Shown here: in pieces, positions 9,154-21,500 of the stretch
How the letters are laid out: each line of letters starts with the position of its first letter
Position numbering within the stretch: position 1 is the first letter of the stretch
Position numbers and translations under genes: made by a program
Origin: DALYLB01 sp964468345
GTDB taxonomy: Bacteria; Acidobacteriota; Blastocatellia; RBC074
Direction of reading: 5' to 3'
DNA length: 64,000 nt
NCBI GenBank assembly: GCA_964468345.1
Contig: CAYXVZ010000001.1
Span: 248,001 to 312,000, forward strand
Notes under the pieces: model-generated
What the model saw: the letters and a program-made list of their open reading frames with translations, nothing else
Told to the model about the DNA's origin: nothing
The model's database searches: none

Positions 9154-9243
9154 ACCATGAAGAAACAAAGAGCACGAAGAAGAGGCGGGAGAAATAGCTT
9201 GATCTCTTCTGAGGCATCTTCGTGCTCTTCGTTTCTTCGTGGT
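9154..9243. terminator. 26-bp near-perfect inverted repeat after the gluconokinase-like gene
   Basis: Arms 9154-9179 and 9218-9243 pair over 26 bp with two mismatches around a 38-base loop. The left arm is purine-rich (GAAGAAACAAAGAGCACGAAG). It starts 25 bp after the gluconokinase stop and ends about 130 bp before tal-pgi, both on the plus strand. A terminator or mRNA-end stabiliser is likely. The arm resembles the outer arms of the nested repeat at 22287-22514, so this may be a dispersed element. Confidence 0.6.
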
Positions 9244-9370
9244 AGAAGATTTATCTCAAGTTGTTTGCTCTGATTCGGTCCTCGAGCCATCCCATCGAAA
9301 CGCCCCATACGAAGTGCCAATTTTTTGCCGGAAACTTATAGGTGACAACACAAGGTATTAAGGAGAGCGA

Positions 9371-12231
<2,861 letters not shown>

Positions 12232-12235
<4 letters not shown>

Positions 12236-12984
12236 GAACGCTGCAACAATCCTCGAATGATTTTCTGATCTGTGCCGATCCGGCCGAAGTGGCGCGCGAA
12301 GCAGCGCGCCGCTTCGCGGATCTGGCGCAGGTTTTTATTACCGACAACGGGCGGTTTCGCGTCGCCCTTTCCGGCGGATCGACGCCCAAGGCCATGTTTT
12401 CCATTCTGGCCGAAGCGCCGTTCGCCGCTTCTCTGCCCTGGAACGCGATAGACTTTTTCTGGGGAGATGAACGCTGCGTCCCGCCCGATCACGCCGACAG
12501 CAATTATCGAATGGCCAATGAAACCCTGCTTTCGAAGGTCGGCGTCCCGGCGGAAAATATCTTCCGCATCCCTTCGGAAGATGCCGACCCGCACCGCGCA
12601 GCCTCTCTCTATTCTGAAACGATTCGAAATGCCTTCGGAGATACCTCGCCCCACTTCGACCTGATCTTTTTGGGAATGGGCGCCGACGGCCATACCGCTT
12701 CCCTTTTTCCCGGCACAACGGCATTGAGCATCACCGGCGAAGAGATCGCCGTTGCCAATTATGTCGAGAAGTTTCAGACCCACCGGATCACGCTCACCGC
12801 GCCGGTCATCAATCACGCAAGGAATATCTTCTTCCTGATTACCGGAGCGGATAAAGCGCCTGCACTGAATGAAGTGATCAACGGCGAACGAAATCCTTCG
12901 CTCTATCCCAGCCAGTTAATCGCGCCCAATTATGGCAACCTGTTGTGGATTGTGGATGAAGCCGCGGCAGGATTACTGAAATAA
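12232..12984 (+). CDS. pgl: 6-phosphogluconolactonase
   Basis: A 250-residue DevB/SOL-type lactonase that hydrolyses 6-phosphogluconolactone to 6-phosphogluconate in the oxidative pentose phosphate pathway. Visible family motifs are ALSGGSTPK at residues 45-53, FWGDERCVPPDHADSN, and GMGADGHTASLFPG. The length is normal. The ATG overlaps the last codons of tal-pgi by 4 bp (ATGA), so it is translated in the same operon. Glucose-6-phosphate dehydrogenase, usually adjacent, is absent from the window. Confidence 0.94.
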
Positions 12985-12994
12985 ATCGAGCCAC

Positions 12995-13088
12995 GAAGAA
13001 ATCCAAAGGCAAAGGGCAAATATCAAAAGGCAAAAGTTCATACAGACTTTTGCCTTTTGATATTTGCCCTTTGCCTTTGGATTTCTTC
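12995..13088. terminator. Perfect 43-bp inverted repeat made of 7-bp units, between convergent genes
   Basis: Arms 12995-13037 and 13046-13088 are perfectly complementary over 43 bp around an 8-base loop (TCATACAG). The left arm reads as 7-base units: AAAGGCA, AAGGGCA, AATATCA, AAAGGCA. It starts 10 bp after the pgl stop and ends 31 bp before the stop of the convergent sigma-like gene. The expected role is bidirectional termination. A sequence-related element lies at 40129-40237, also between convergent genes. Confidence 0.75.
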
Positions 13089-13119
13089 TTCTCGGGTACC
13101 GTCTTTCGACCGAAAAGGC

Positions 13120-14208
13120 TTATATCACCCCCCGCTCCTTCATTCGCCGCGCGAGCCGCATGCGTGCGGCGCTTCGCAAGTTGATGATCTGCTGCCGCCG
13201 CAGGCCGAGACGTTGGGCGATTGTTGCATCATCGAGCGGCAGCCGATTCCAGAGCTTCACCAATTCCTCTTCTTCCATTTCGAGCACGGCGGCCATTTGG
13301 GAAAACGATGTGATCTGCATGCTCAGAAATAGATCCACGGGGCTTTCGCCTTGATCGTCCCGCATATGAAGCAGAAGCGCGGCGCAATGTCGTGAAGACA
13401 TTTGTTCAATCTCTTCCCATAGATTCTTCAGATAGGCCTGTTGCGAGAGCCGCTCCGCCAGCAATGGATCCGCCTGCAATTGTTCCATCCACTGTTCGGG
13501 CTCTTCTTTCGATGGAGCATTCCGACTGCGGCTTCCGTCCGGCTGAAATTCCAGGAGGACCGCGACCAGATCATCCAGTTCGACCGGGCGCGAGATCTGC
13601 CGAAAGAACTCTCGAAGCGTATCGCCGAGCCCGGCCTCGTCCGTTGAACTGCGCAAGGCGAGAAAATGCGACAGCGCCGGGAAGGTCTCTCGAAAAGAAG
13701 CGATGAAGTTTGCTCTTGCCGCGTAATGAGAAGCCGATCCGCACCATTCCTTTTGCCCGCAAAATACGATTCCATCGGCCTCCCAGCAAGCCAGGTCTTC
13801 GGCTCGCGAAAGAATGCGGCGAATCCGCTGTTTCAAGCTATGACGCTGCGGATATTTTCTGCGCAGGTAATCGTAACAGGAGCGATAAGCTGCGACAGCG
13901 ACGTATCCGCGGAAATCGTGAATGGCGGGTGATTGCGGATTTGCGCGAAGATCGGAAAGCCGCGAGACGAGTTGCAAAAGAATCTCCCCCTGCACATCGG
14001 CGCAATCGTCCGCTGCGCGGCGGCGTTCATCGTGTTGGCGGAGCTTGTAGCCGACGATATCGCGGATTCGCGGATATGCCTCGCCGGCTATCAGTTCCTC
14101 GAGTGCGGTCTCAGCGGTCTGCGCATTTGCCGCCGCCAAAAAGGGCAATAAAATCGGATCCATTCCAGCACCATCCTCGGGCCGATGCGCCTGAGAAATC
14201 CCCATCAT
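13120..14208 (-). CDS. Sigma-70-like RNA polymerase sigma factor, divergent
   Basis: A 362-residue protein. The N-terminal third resembles sigma region 2 (DDCADVQGEILLQLVSRL and FRGYVAVAAYRSCYDYLRRKYPQRH, about residues 67-125). The last 40 residues form a region-4-like helix-turn-helix (DDATIAQRLGLRRQQIINLR). A long middle segment of about 180 residues, with many Cys, Trp and acidic residues, separates them and is unlike a minimal ECF sigma factor. The start at 14208 (or 14205) is supported by AAGGAC 8-9 bases upstream. No anti-sigma gene is adjacent; the next gene is more than 400 bp away on the other strand. It could be a divergent sigma factor or a sigma-derived regulator. Confidence 0.65.
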   Translation of the reverse strand: MMGISQAHRPEDGAGMDPILLPFLAAANAQTAETALEELIAGEAYPRIRDIVGYKLRQHDERRRAADDCADVQGEILLQLVSRLSDLRANPQSPAIHDFRGYVAVAAYRSCYDYLRRKYPQRHSLKQRIRRILSRAEDLACWEADGIVFCGQKEWCGSASHYAARANFIASFRETFPALSHFLALRSSTDEAGLGDTLREFFRQISRPVELDDLVAVLLEFQPDGSRSRNAPSKEEPEQWMEQLQADPLLAERLSQQAYLKNLWEEIEQMSSRHCAALLLHMRDDQGESPVDLFLSMQITSFSQMAAVLEMEEEELVKLWNRLPLDDATIAQRLGLRRQQIINLRSAARMRLARRMKERGVI

Positions 14209-14614
14209 CGTTTGTCCTTGTGATTAACTTGAACCGCTCGCGGCACGCTTGCTCTGAACAGGATCAGGCGCTCGAGGCCAATCATGCTGTTACGGAAAGC
14301 GTGCAGAATTCCTGAATCCATGAAACGAGGAACGATTGAATTTCATTTTGTAGCAGGGGTGTCGGAGCGTCAATCAATTTAATTGCCGTGTCACGATGCT
14401 CGGACGCAGACTGCCATCGCAATTCACCAATCAAAAAAATTACACCCTCCGCCACAATATTTTGCTGATCGCGTCGTCTTCTGCTTATGCAAAAGAAAAT
14501 ACCGGACAAACAGACAAGCGCACCCCTGCTTGCTCGAAGTCATTAAATTTCTGACACCCTCTGTGAGGGGCAGCCACAACCAACGGTCAATCGTCTCAAA
14601 AGAAGGAGTTCACC
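14209..14614. other. Intergenic region between divergent sigma-like and DUF1800 genes
   Basis: About 400 bp separate two divergent genes, so both promoters should lie here. I find no strong sigma-70 boxes and no structured RNA I recognise. The AAGGAG ribosome-binding site for the DUF1800 gene is at the right edge. A TTG-started minus-strand ORF (14282-14509) is present but has no ribosome-binding site or recognisable content. Confidence 0.4.
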
Positions 14615-16960
14615 ATGCGGACAATCTCTCTCGCTCGTTCGCTGCGCTATGCCATCCTGTTCTTCGCAATAGCGACAGGCCAGAGCATTCTGCGGCTGGA
14701 AGCATCGGCACAAACGCAACCGAAAGTTACCGTCACGATCACCCCGGCGAATGAATTCATACAGGCCGGTGCGGATCGACAATTTCAAGCCAGGGTAAAA
14801 AACGGAGCCAAGGGAACCGTCACCTGGTCTCTGGTTCCTCCCGCAGGGGTCAATCCGGCGCTGATCGGCAGGATCGATGCGACAACCGGAAAATATTTCG
14901 CGCCTGCCGCTCCCCTGCCCGGCTTTGCGGCGCTGATCGTGCAGGCCAAAAGCAATGACGATCCCAATGTGATTGCCAGGCTCAATCTGACGGTTCGCAA
15001 TCGCAATCCGGTTCTGACGAGAGTGACGCCGGGCGAGATTCCGTTCGGAGCAACATTCAAACTGGACATGGTCGGAAGAAACTTCCTGAACGGGGCGAAG
15101 GTTTATTGGAATGACACGCCGATCAATACGGTCTTTGTGTCGGCCACGCAATTAACCGCCACCGGGACGCCCCCAACATCGGGAAGAGTCAATTTGAAAG
15201 TGACGAATCCGGGGCCGGAATCGGTATCCGAGGCGATCACCATCAATGTGATCTCCGGCGTCAAAGTCAGCATCAGCCCGACGATCGCAACCCTTGCGAC
15301 CGGCGGAACACAGGCATTCACGGCGACTGTGACGGGAACAACAAATTCCGCAGTGAGCTGGCTGGTCAACGGAATTGCGGGCGGCAACTCATCGATCGGA
15401 ACGGTCACGGCAACAGGAGTGTATACGGCGCCGAAAACCCTGCCGACAGCGGGCATGGTGACCGTCAGTGCGCGTAGCCAGGCGGACAACACGACGACCG
15501 CGACAGCGAGCGTCACGATTCAGGATGTGACGGTCGCGCGGAATGCGCGCTTTCTTGACCAGGTGACCTTCGGCCCGACGCCGGGGTTGATCGCGCGCGT
15601 GCGCGAAATCGGCATTGACGCTTTTTTGGAGGAGCAATTCAACGCGCCGGAATCGGCCTGGCCCGCATTATCGACGAATCAGCGGTCGGCGCTGATCGAT
15701 GCCTTCTTTGCCAATGCGCTTCTCGGTCAGGACCAACTGCGGCAGCGCGTGATTTTTGCACTCTCTGAGATTCTTGTTATCTCGATGAACAAAAACACGA
15801 ACAGCAATGAAATCATCCCCTGGCTCCAGCTTCTCAGCCGGAATGCCTTCGGGAATTACCGGACCATGCTCAAAGAGCTGACGATCGACGCTTCGATGGG
15901 CAAATTCCTGGATCTCGCCAACAGCGGCGTCGGGAGCGGGGCGCCGAATGAAAACTATCCGCGCGAAGTCATGCAGTTGTTTTCCATCGGGCTCGCGCAA
16001 CTCAATCAGGACGGATCGATCAAGAAGGACGCGAATGGAAATGCAATTCCCACTTACACGCAAACCGATGTGGTCGAATTGGCGAAGGCATTGACCGGGT
16101 GGACATATAACAATGCGACGGGGACGACGCGGTCTTATGGCAATTACAACTATTATCCGGGCCCAATGATTCCGGTGCCGGGCAAACACGTGACCACGGC
16201 GAAAACAATCCTCGGCCAGGGCTTGCCCGCCGGTCAGACGGCGCAACAGGATCTGGAAGGCGCAATCGATATTCTGTTCAATCATCCCAACGTCGGGCCA
16301 TTCATCGCCACACGATTGATCCGCGCCCTCGTCACCAGCAACCCGAGTCCGGAATACATTTCACGCGTTGCCGGCGTGTTCAATAACAACGGGCAGGGCG
16401 TACGCGGAGATATGAAAGCGGTCATCCGCGCAATCATTCTTGATGAAGAAGCACGCAATGATACGCCTGCCGCGACCTTCGGCCGCCTGCGAACGCCGGT
16501 GCAGCATACGACAGCCGTGTGCCGCGCTCTGGCAATCAATCCGGGCAAGGCCACGCAGTTCGCCTATCTTTTTTATGACATGAATGAGGGAATGCTCGAT
16601 GCGCCATCGGTCTTCGGCCACTATTCGCCGATGTATCGAATTCCGAAATCCAACGGTCTGTACGGCCCGGAATTTCAGATTTATTCGCCGAGCGATGCGG
16701 TCAATCGCGCGAACTTCCTCTATTACCTGATGGCCGACCCCTGGCCGATCGATCCCGCGCTGGCGCCGCTGATAGCGATCGCGGGCAATCCCACGGCACT
16801 CGTCAATGCCGTCGACAACCTGCTGTTGTATGGCCGGATGTCGGCCAGCACGAGAGCCTCGATTACCACGGCGCTCGCGTCCATGCCCGATAACAACGCG
16901 CGGGTCCTGACGGCCGTCTATCTGACGGTGACTTCAGGCGAGCATCTGGTGCAACGATAA
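14615..16960 (+). CDS. Secreted DUF1800 protein with Ig-like N-terminal domains
   Basis: A 781-residue exported protein. Residues 1 to about 32 are a signal peptide. An Ig-like region (about 35-130), an IPT/TIG domain (about 130-210; PVLTRVTPGEIPFGATF) and a Big-2-like domain (about 212-305) precede the DUF1800 domain, which starts near residue 310 (RFLDQVTFGPTPGLIARV). DUF1800 proteins are nearly always followed by a DUF1501 partner, as here with a 51-bp gap. Their biochemical role is not established. AAGGAG precedes the ATG. The Ig-like extension suggests a surface or periplasmic location. Confidence 0.88.
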   Translation: MRTISLARSLRYAILFFAIATGQSILRLEASAQTQPKVTVTITPANEFIQAGADRQFQARVKNGAKGTVTWSLVPPAGVNPALIGRIDATTGKYFAPAAPLPGFAALIVQAKSNDDPNVIARLNLTVRNRNPVLTRVTPGEIPFGATFKLDMVGRNFLNGAKVYWNDTPINTVFVSATQLTATGTPPTSGRVNLKVTNPGPESVSEAITINVISGVKVSISPTIATLATGGTQAFTATVTGTTNSAVSWLVNGIAGGNSSIGTVTATGVYTAPKTLPTAGMVTVSARSQADNTTTATASVTIQDVTVARNARFLDQVTFGPTPGLIARVREIGIDAFLEEQFNAPESAWPALSTNQRSALIDAFFANALLGQDQLRQRVIFALSEILVISMNKNTNSNEIIPWLQLLSRNAFGNYRTMLKELTIDASMGKFLDLANSGVGSGAPNENYPREVMQLFSIGLAQLNQDGSIKKDANGNAIPTYTQTDVVELAKALTGWTYNNATGTTRSYGNYNYYPGPMIPVPGKHVTTAKTILGQGLPAGQTAQQDLEGAIDILFNHPNVGPFIATRLIRALVTSNPSPEYISRVAGVFNNNGQGVRGDMKAVIRAIILDEEARNDTPAATFGRLRTPVQHTTAVCRALAINPGKATQFAYLFYDMNEGMLDAPSVFGHYSPMYRIPKSNGLYGPEFQIYSPSDAVNRANFLYYLMADPWPIDPALAPLIAIAGNPTALVNAVDNLLLYGRMSASTRASITTALASMPDNNARVLTAVYLTVTSGEHLVQR

Positions 16961-17011
16961 ACCGAGCAATCTTCCGGTTCGTCCGGTCCCTTTTTCAATG
17001 GAGTTTTATAT

Positions 17012-18370
17012 ATGAAAAAAGAGAATGGAATTTCACGACGCAACTTCTTACAGCTCGGTGCCAGCTTCGGTCTGCTTGCGGGCCTGGGCTCTTTAAAGAC
17101 TACCGCGGCAGCCGCCGCGGGGGATTATAAGGCGCTGGTGTGCCTCTTTATGGCCGGCGGGCATGACGGCCACAACCTGCTTGTGCCGCTGGAGCCGACG
17201 CAATACGCGGCCTATACATCGGCGCGCGGCGTGCTTGCGCTCGGCCCCACGAAACTGCTCTCGATCAATGATCCATCGCTTGGGCCTCTCGGCCTGCATT
17301 ATGGCATGCCCGAGATGCAAGCGCTGTACACCCAAGGGAAGCTCGCCTTTCAAGCGAATGTCGGAATGCTCGTGCAACCGACGACCTATGCCAATCTGAA
17401 CAACACGCCGCTGCCCGACAATTTGAAATCGCATTCGGATCAGATCCAACAGATGCAGACCGGCATTCCGAATTCCGGCGGAAGCTCCGGCTGGGGAGGC
17501 CGCTCGCTCGATCAACTGCAGGCGGCAAATACCGGAACGACGTTTCCGGTATCGATTTCCCTGAACAGTCCGGCAATCTTCTGCAACGGAACGACGGTGC
17601 AAGGAACCAGCCTGCAACCGGGTAATGCGCTGAGTCAGAATGGCATGAACCTCTATCCGCCGGCGGCGGCCGATGCGCGCCGGAATGCGCAGCAGCAGAT
17701 CGTGACGACGCTCAACGGAAATTCGATTATCGACTTCGCAAACAAGTCGATTGCCAATGCGAATACGCTGAGCCCCATTCTGAAAAACGCGTCCACAAGC
17801 ATCACCTGGCAAAAACCGTTTCCTTCGACCTCGATCGGGAGACAGCTGCAGGAAATCGCGCGCGTGATCAGTCTGAATGGGCAGTTGGGCGTGGGCCGGC
17901 AGGTATTCTTTTGCAGTCTCGGCGGGTTCGATACGCACAGCGGACAGGATTATCAGCAATGGGACCTGTTGCAACAGATCAGCAAAGCCCTCGACGCCTT
18001 TTATGCCGCGACCGTGCAACTTGGATTGCAGAATCAGGTGACGACGTTCACGATGTCCGATTTCGGCCGGACCCTGCAGCCGAGCGGTAGCGGCACCGAT
18101 CATGGCTGGGGCAATCATCACCTGATCCTCGGCGGCGCCGTCAACGGCGGGCGCATTTATGGCAAGTTCCCGCAGATGACGAACATCGTCAACTTCAACG
18201 CAACCAATCCTGACTTTTCCGATAACCGCGGAACCATGTTGCCCAATACCTCACTCTCACAATTTGGCGCAACGCTGGCCCGCTGGTTCGGCGCGGTGGA
18301 CACACAACTCGACACGGTCTTTCCGACCCTGAAGAATTTTCCGATGCGCGATCTCGGCTTCATGCTGTGA
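17012..18370 (+). CDS. Tat-exported DUF1501 protein
   Basis: A 452-residue protein with a twin-arginine signal (SRRNFL, residues 8-13, followed by a hydrophobic stretch and AAAAAG). The body matches DUF1501: CLFMAGGHDGHNLLVPL, GGFDTHSGQ, and TMSDFGRTL with GTDHGWGNHHLILGG. This family belongs to the alkaline phosphatase/sulfatase-like superfamily, but its substrate is unknown. It follows the DUF1800 gene by 51 bp with its own GGAG site. The pair recurs in many bacteria, so a joint function is likely. Tat export suggests folding, possibly with a metal, before transport. Confidence 0.9.
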   Translation: MKKENGISRRNFLQLGASFGLLAGLGSLKTTAAAAAGDYKALVCLFMAGGHDGHNLLVPLEPTQYAAYTSARGVLALGPTKLLSINDPSLGPLGLHYGMPEMQALYTQGKLAFQANVGMLVQPTTYANLNNTPLPDNLKSHSDQIQQMQTGIPNSGGSSGWGGRSLDQLQAANTGTTFPVSISLNSPAIFCNGTTVQGTSLQPGNALSQNGMNLYPPAAADARRNAQQQIVTTLNGNSIIDFANKSIANANTLSPILKNASTSITWQKPFPSTSIGRQLQEIARVISLNGQLGVGRQVFFCSLGGFDTHSGQDYQQWDLLQQISKALDAFYAATVQLGLQNQVTTFTMSDFGRTLQPSGSGTDHGWGNHHLILGGAVNGGRIYGKFPQMTNIVNFNATNPDFSDNRGTMLPNTSLSQFGATLARWFGAVDTQLDTVFPTLKNFPMRDLGFML

Positions 18371-18424
18371 TCGCGAACGGTTTGCGAACTACTTACGGCA
18401 AGGAATCCTGGCAGGAGAAAGGAG

Positions 18425-18461
18425 AAGGGGAACCGGATCAATGATCCAGTTCCCCTTTTTT
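18425..18461 (+). terminator. Rho-independent terminator after the DUF1501 gene
   Basis: A 16-bp stem (18425-18440 with 18442-18457, one mismatch) is followed by six T residues. It lies 55 bp after the DUF1501 stop codon and reads as a standard intrinsic terminator on the plus strand. A second, repeat-built hairpin follows immediately. Confidence 0.8.
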
Positions 18462-18469
18462 GAACTATC

Positions 18470-18534
18470 CATTTGTCATTTTCCATTTGTCATTTACAAC
18501 GCAATGACAAATGAGCGATGAGAAATGGAAAATG
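18470..18534. repeat. 7-bp tandem units (CATTTGT/CATTTTC) in an imperfect inverted repeat
   Basis: Four successive 7-base units (CATTTGT, CATTTTC, CATTTGT, CATTTAC) occupy 18470-18497. An inverted, slightly rearranged version (AATGACAAATG then GAAATGGAAAATG) follows to 18534. The two halves pair with offsets of one unit. It lies between the convergent DUF1501 and TonB-receptor genes and is followed 28 bp later by the receptor's stop codon. It could serve as the terminator for the receptor mRNA. Confidence 0.6.
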
Positions 18535-18561
18535 AAGCTCTTCCTGTTCCTATGGACTGAG

Positions 18562-21500
18562 CTAGAACGTATAGCGAAGCCCCATCAGAATTCGACGGTT
18601 ACCGCCGTTGGTCGCCCACTGATTAAGGAAGTTGGCGCCGGCGTTGATGGCGGTATTCGGCGTGCCGAAGTTCCGCGTATTGGTTGCGTTATAGAACTCC
18701 GCCCGGAACTGCAGGTTCTGCCCTTCGCGGATGCGGGTGTTCTTGATGATGCCGAAATCGATATTGCCGAAGCCATCGCCGCGAAGCGTGTTGCGGCCGA
18801 CGTTGCCCGTCCGCTGCCCTGCGCCCAGCGCGGCAAAGAACGGGTTGGCCTGACCGGCGTCACGCGCCGCTTTGACAGCATTCCACAAATCGATGATGTT
18901 CCTGCTCGACAGATCCTGCGAAGTGATCTGATTGGGCCGAACCGCATTGCCCACCAGGGCGTCGATTCCCTGCAGCACGCCCGCCGGATCGGCGCCGTTG
19001 AGCACCGTGAAGGGCGTGCCATCCTGCAGCGTGAAGAAGGCATTTGCCTGCCATCCGCCCAGGAGTCGTCCCATCGCGCCGCTCTGTTCGCGATAGAAGG
19101 GGAATTCATACACGACGTTGCCGGTGAAACGATGCGGACGGTCATAGCTCGACCGGGCGCGATCGGCATTGCGGTTGAAAGGATCCTGCGGAACGGCGAC
19201 TTCGCCCTGCGGCTGCGGATTGAAAATCTCCGAAGCATTGTCGATGAAGCTGCTCCAGGTGTAGTGCAGACCGGCGCTGAAGTTCTTGCTCAGTCGCTTT
19301 TCCAGACTGACCTGCATCGAGTGATAGATCGACTGCGCGCAGTTGCAGCGCAGGCGCTCGACGCCCCGGGTCAGATCCACACGGCGCGGCAGATTGCGCA
19401 GCGTCGCGGTCGGCGAATACAGGAAAGCCGGATCGGTGCGGTTCGTGCGCTCCGGAACGACCGGATTGCCATCGACCGTCTGGAACAGGCCATTTCCCTT
19501 CGTGCCGATATAGCCGACACGCAACACCCAGTCGAGAGACAATTCACGCGACATTTCAAAGCTGAACTGGTCGGCCGACGGCGCGCGGAAATCGCTGCCC
19601 ACGGTCGTGCGCGTGATGTACTGCCAATCGGTCGCCGGCGGCGCCGTCGCCGTGGTCAGATTGGAAAAAGCGTTTGTAAGCGAAGGATTGAGCGCGAACA
19701 CAAACGGGAATGCGCTGGCGATATTCAGGTTGATATTGATGAACCCGTAATCGTTCGTGCGCGAATAGCCGCCGCGGACAACAAGCTTGTCCCCGCCCGT
19801 GATCCAGCCCAGCACGCCGCTCTTGGCGAATTCCGGCCGCCAGTTGAACCCGAAGCGCGGTTGGAAGTTGTTCGTGTCCCGGTTCGGCGAATTGAATTGA
19901 AGAACCGGATTGTTGCCGTTCGCCGCGAGAATGCGCTGGTTGAACTCGTCGAGCGAGGCGATGGAGTTGCCCGGCGTTTCATAGCGCAAGCCATAGGTCA
20001 GCGAAAAATTCGGCCGGATCTTCCACTCATCCTGCGCGTAGAAGAAATAGTCGTACCAGTTGTAATACTGAACTTCGGAACCGCCGCGAACCGGCTGGTT
20101 GATTGCCGACGCGATGGCCGTATCGGCAACGAATGTATTCAAGTCCGCATACGCCAGTCGGCCGCGGATCGTCGGGAAGAAGAAGCTCTTGACCTGCACA
20201 CGGCGAAAATCGAAACCGAACTTCGTCGAGTGGCTTCCCTTGGTCCATGAAAGGTTATCGATGATCTGGTAAGTGTTGTTGAACCGGAACTGCGGCAGAT
20301 TGACCGCCAGGCCGATTGCCGTGCGAGCCGCGGCGGCATTGAAACCGATCAGACCGAGGCTGTTGATTTCAATCGAAGGAATGGTTTCCGAAGACGGGTC
20401 TTCCGCATTGGTCGTCGAGCCGAAGCGCTGATAGGCGACGCGGACTTCGTTGACCAGATTGTTCGAGATGATGCTGTTCCAGCCGATGTTGGCGGACTGG
20501 GACCGCGAAGTGACAACGGTCGCGAGGCCACGCGGCGTCGCCTGTCCGCTGCCCGCATTGAAGCTGTCATTGAAAAAGAAGCGGCCGTTAATGCTGTTTT
20601 TCTCGTCGAAGCGATGATCGACGCGGGTCGACCACTGATGATTGTTGAAGCGGATCGAGTTTGCGCTGGTCAGCGAGCCCAGCGGCACATTGAAGGTCTG
20701 CCCGTTGGCCGTGAAGCTGGCCGTCGTGTTGTTCGGCGTCTGGGCCGCGGGCAGGAATTTCAAAAGCGCGGCAACCTGCGGCCGGGTGCCGACCTGGGTT
20801 TGCAGAATCTGCCGGCCGGCTTCGGTCGGCGCGCCGTTGATCGTGAACCCCGCACCGAGCTGGCGATCGGTCCAACGCTGATAGGAACCGAAATAGAAGG
20901 TCTTGTCTTTGATGATCGGGCCGCCGATAGTTCCGCCGAACTGGTTTTCATTCCGGCGCGGCGCATCCCGGAAGCCCGCGGACTTGTCGAGATTGCTGCG
21001 GGCGTTGAAGACTTCGTTGTTGTTGAACCAGAAGCCCGAGCCGTGAATCGAATTCGTCCCCGATTTCGTCAGGATATTGACGACCGAACCCGCAGCGCGG
21101 CCATACTCGGCCGAGAACTGGTTGGTGACCAATCGAACTTCCTGCACGACGTCCGGATTGTTGAGCGGCTGCTGTGAGCCGGTGACGCTGGGATCGTTGC
21201 TGTCCTGCCCGTCGAGCATGAAATTGTTCGAACGCAGCCGCATTCCATTGACCGAAAAGTTCGTATCGTTCGCGAACCCGGTCTGCCCCGACCCGAGCTG
21301 GCTCACGCCCGCCGCGGAGAGCGCTACGTTGATCACATTTCGGTTCGGCGCCAGCGGCAGCTCCGACAGGCGCTTATTATCGAATCGCGTGCTGACTTCA
21401 GCGTTGCTGGTATTGAGCAGCGACGCATTTTCCGCAATCGTGATCACTTCCTGCACAGCGCTCGGCTTGAGCGCCACATTGACGACGGCATCCTGATTGA

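Noticed and set aside
12995..13088. CRISPR-like reading of the heptamer repeats
   Set aside because: Units are contiguous 7-mers without spacers and form a palindrome, not a repeat-spacer array.
14282..14509. 75-codon minus-strand ORF with TTG start
   Set aside because: No ribosome-binding site or family similarity; start codon choice weak.
18511..20250. 579-residue frame opposite the TonB receptor
   Set aside because: Antisense shadow of the receptor gene; arginine-rich composition and no family features.
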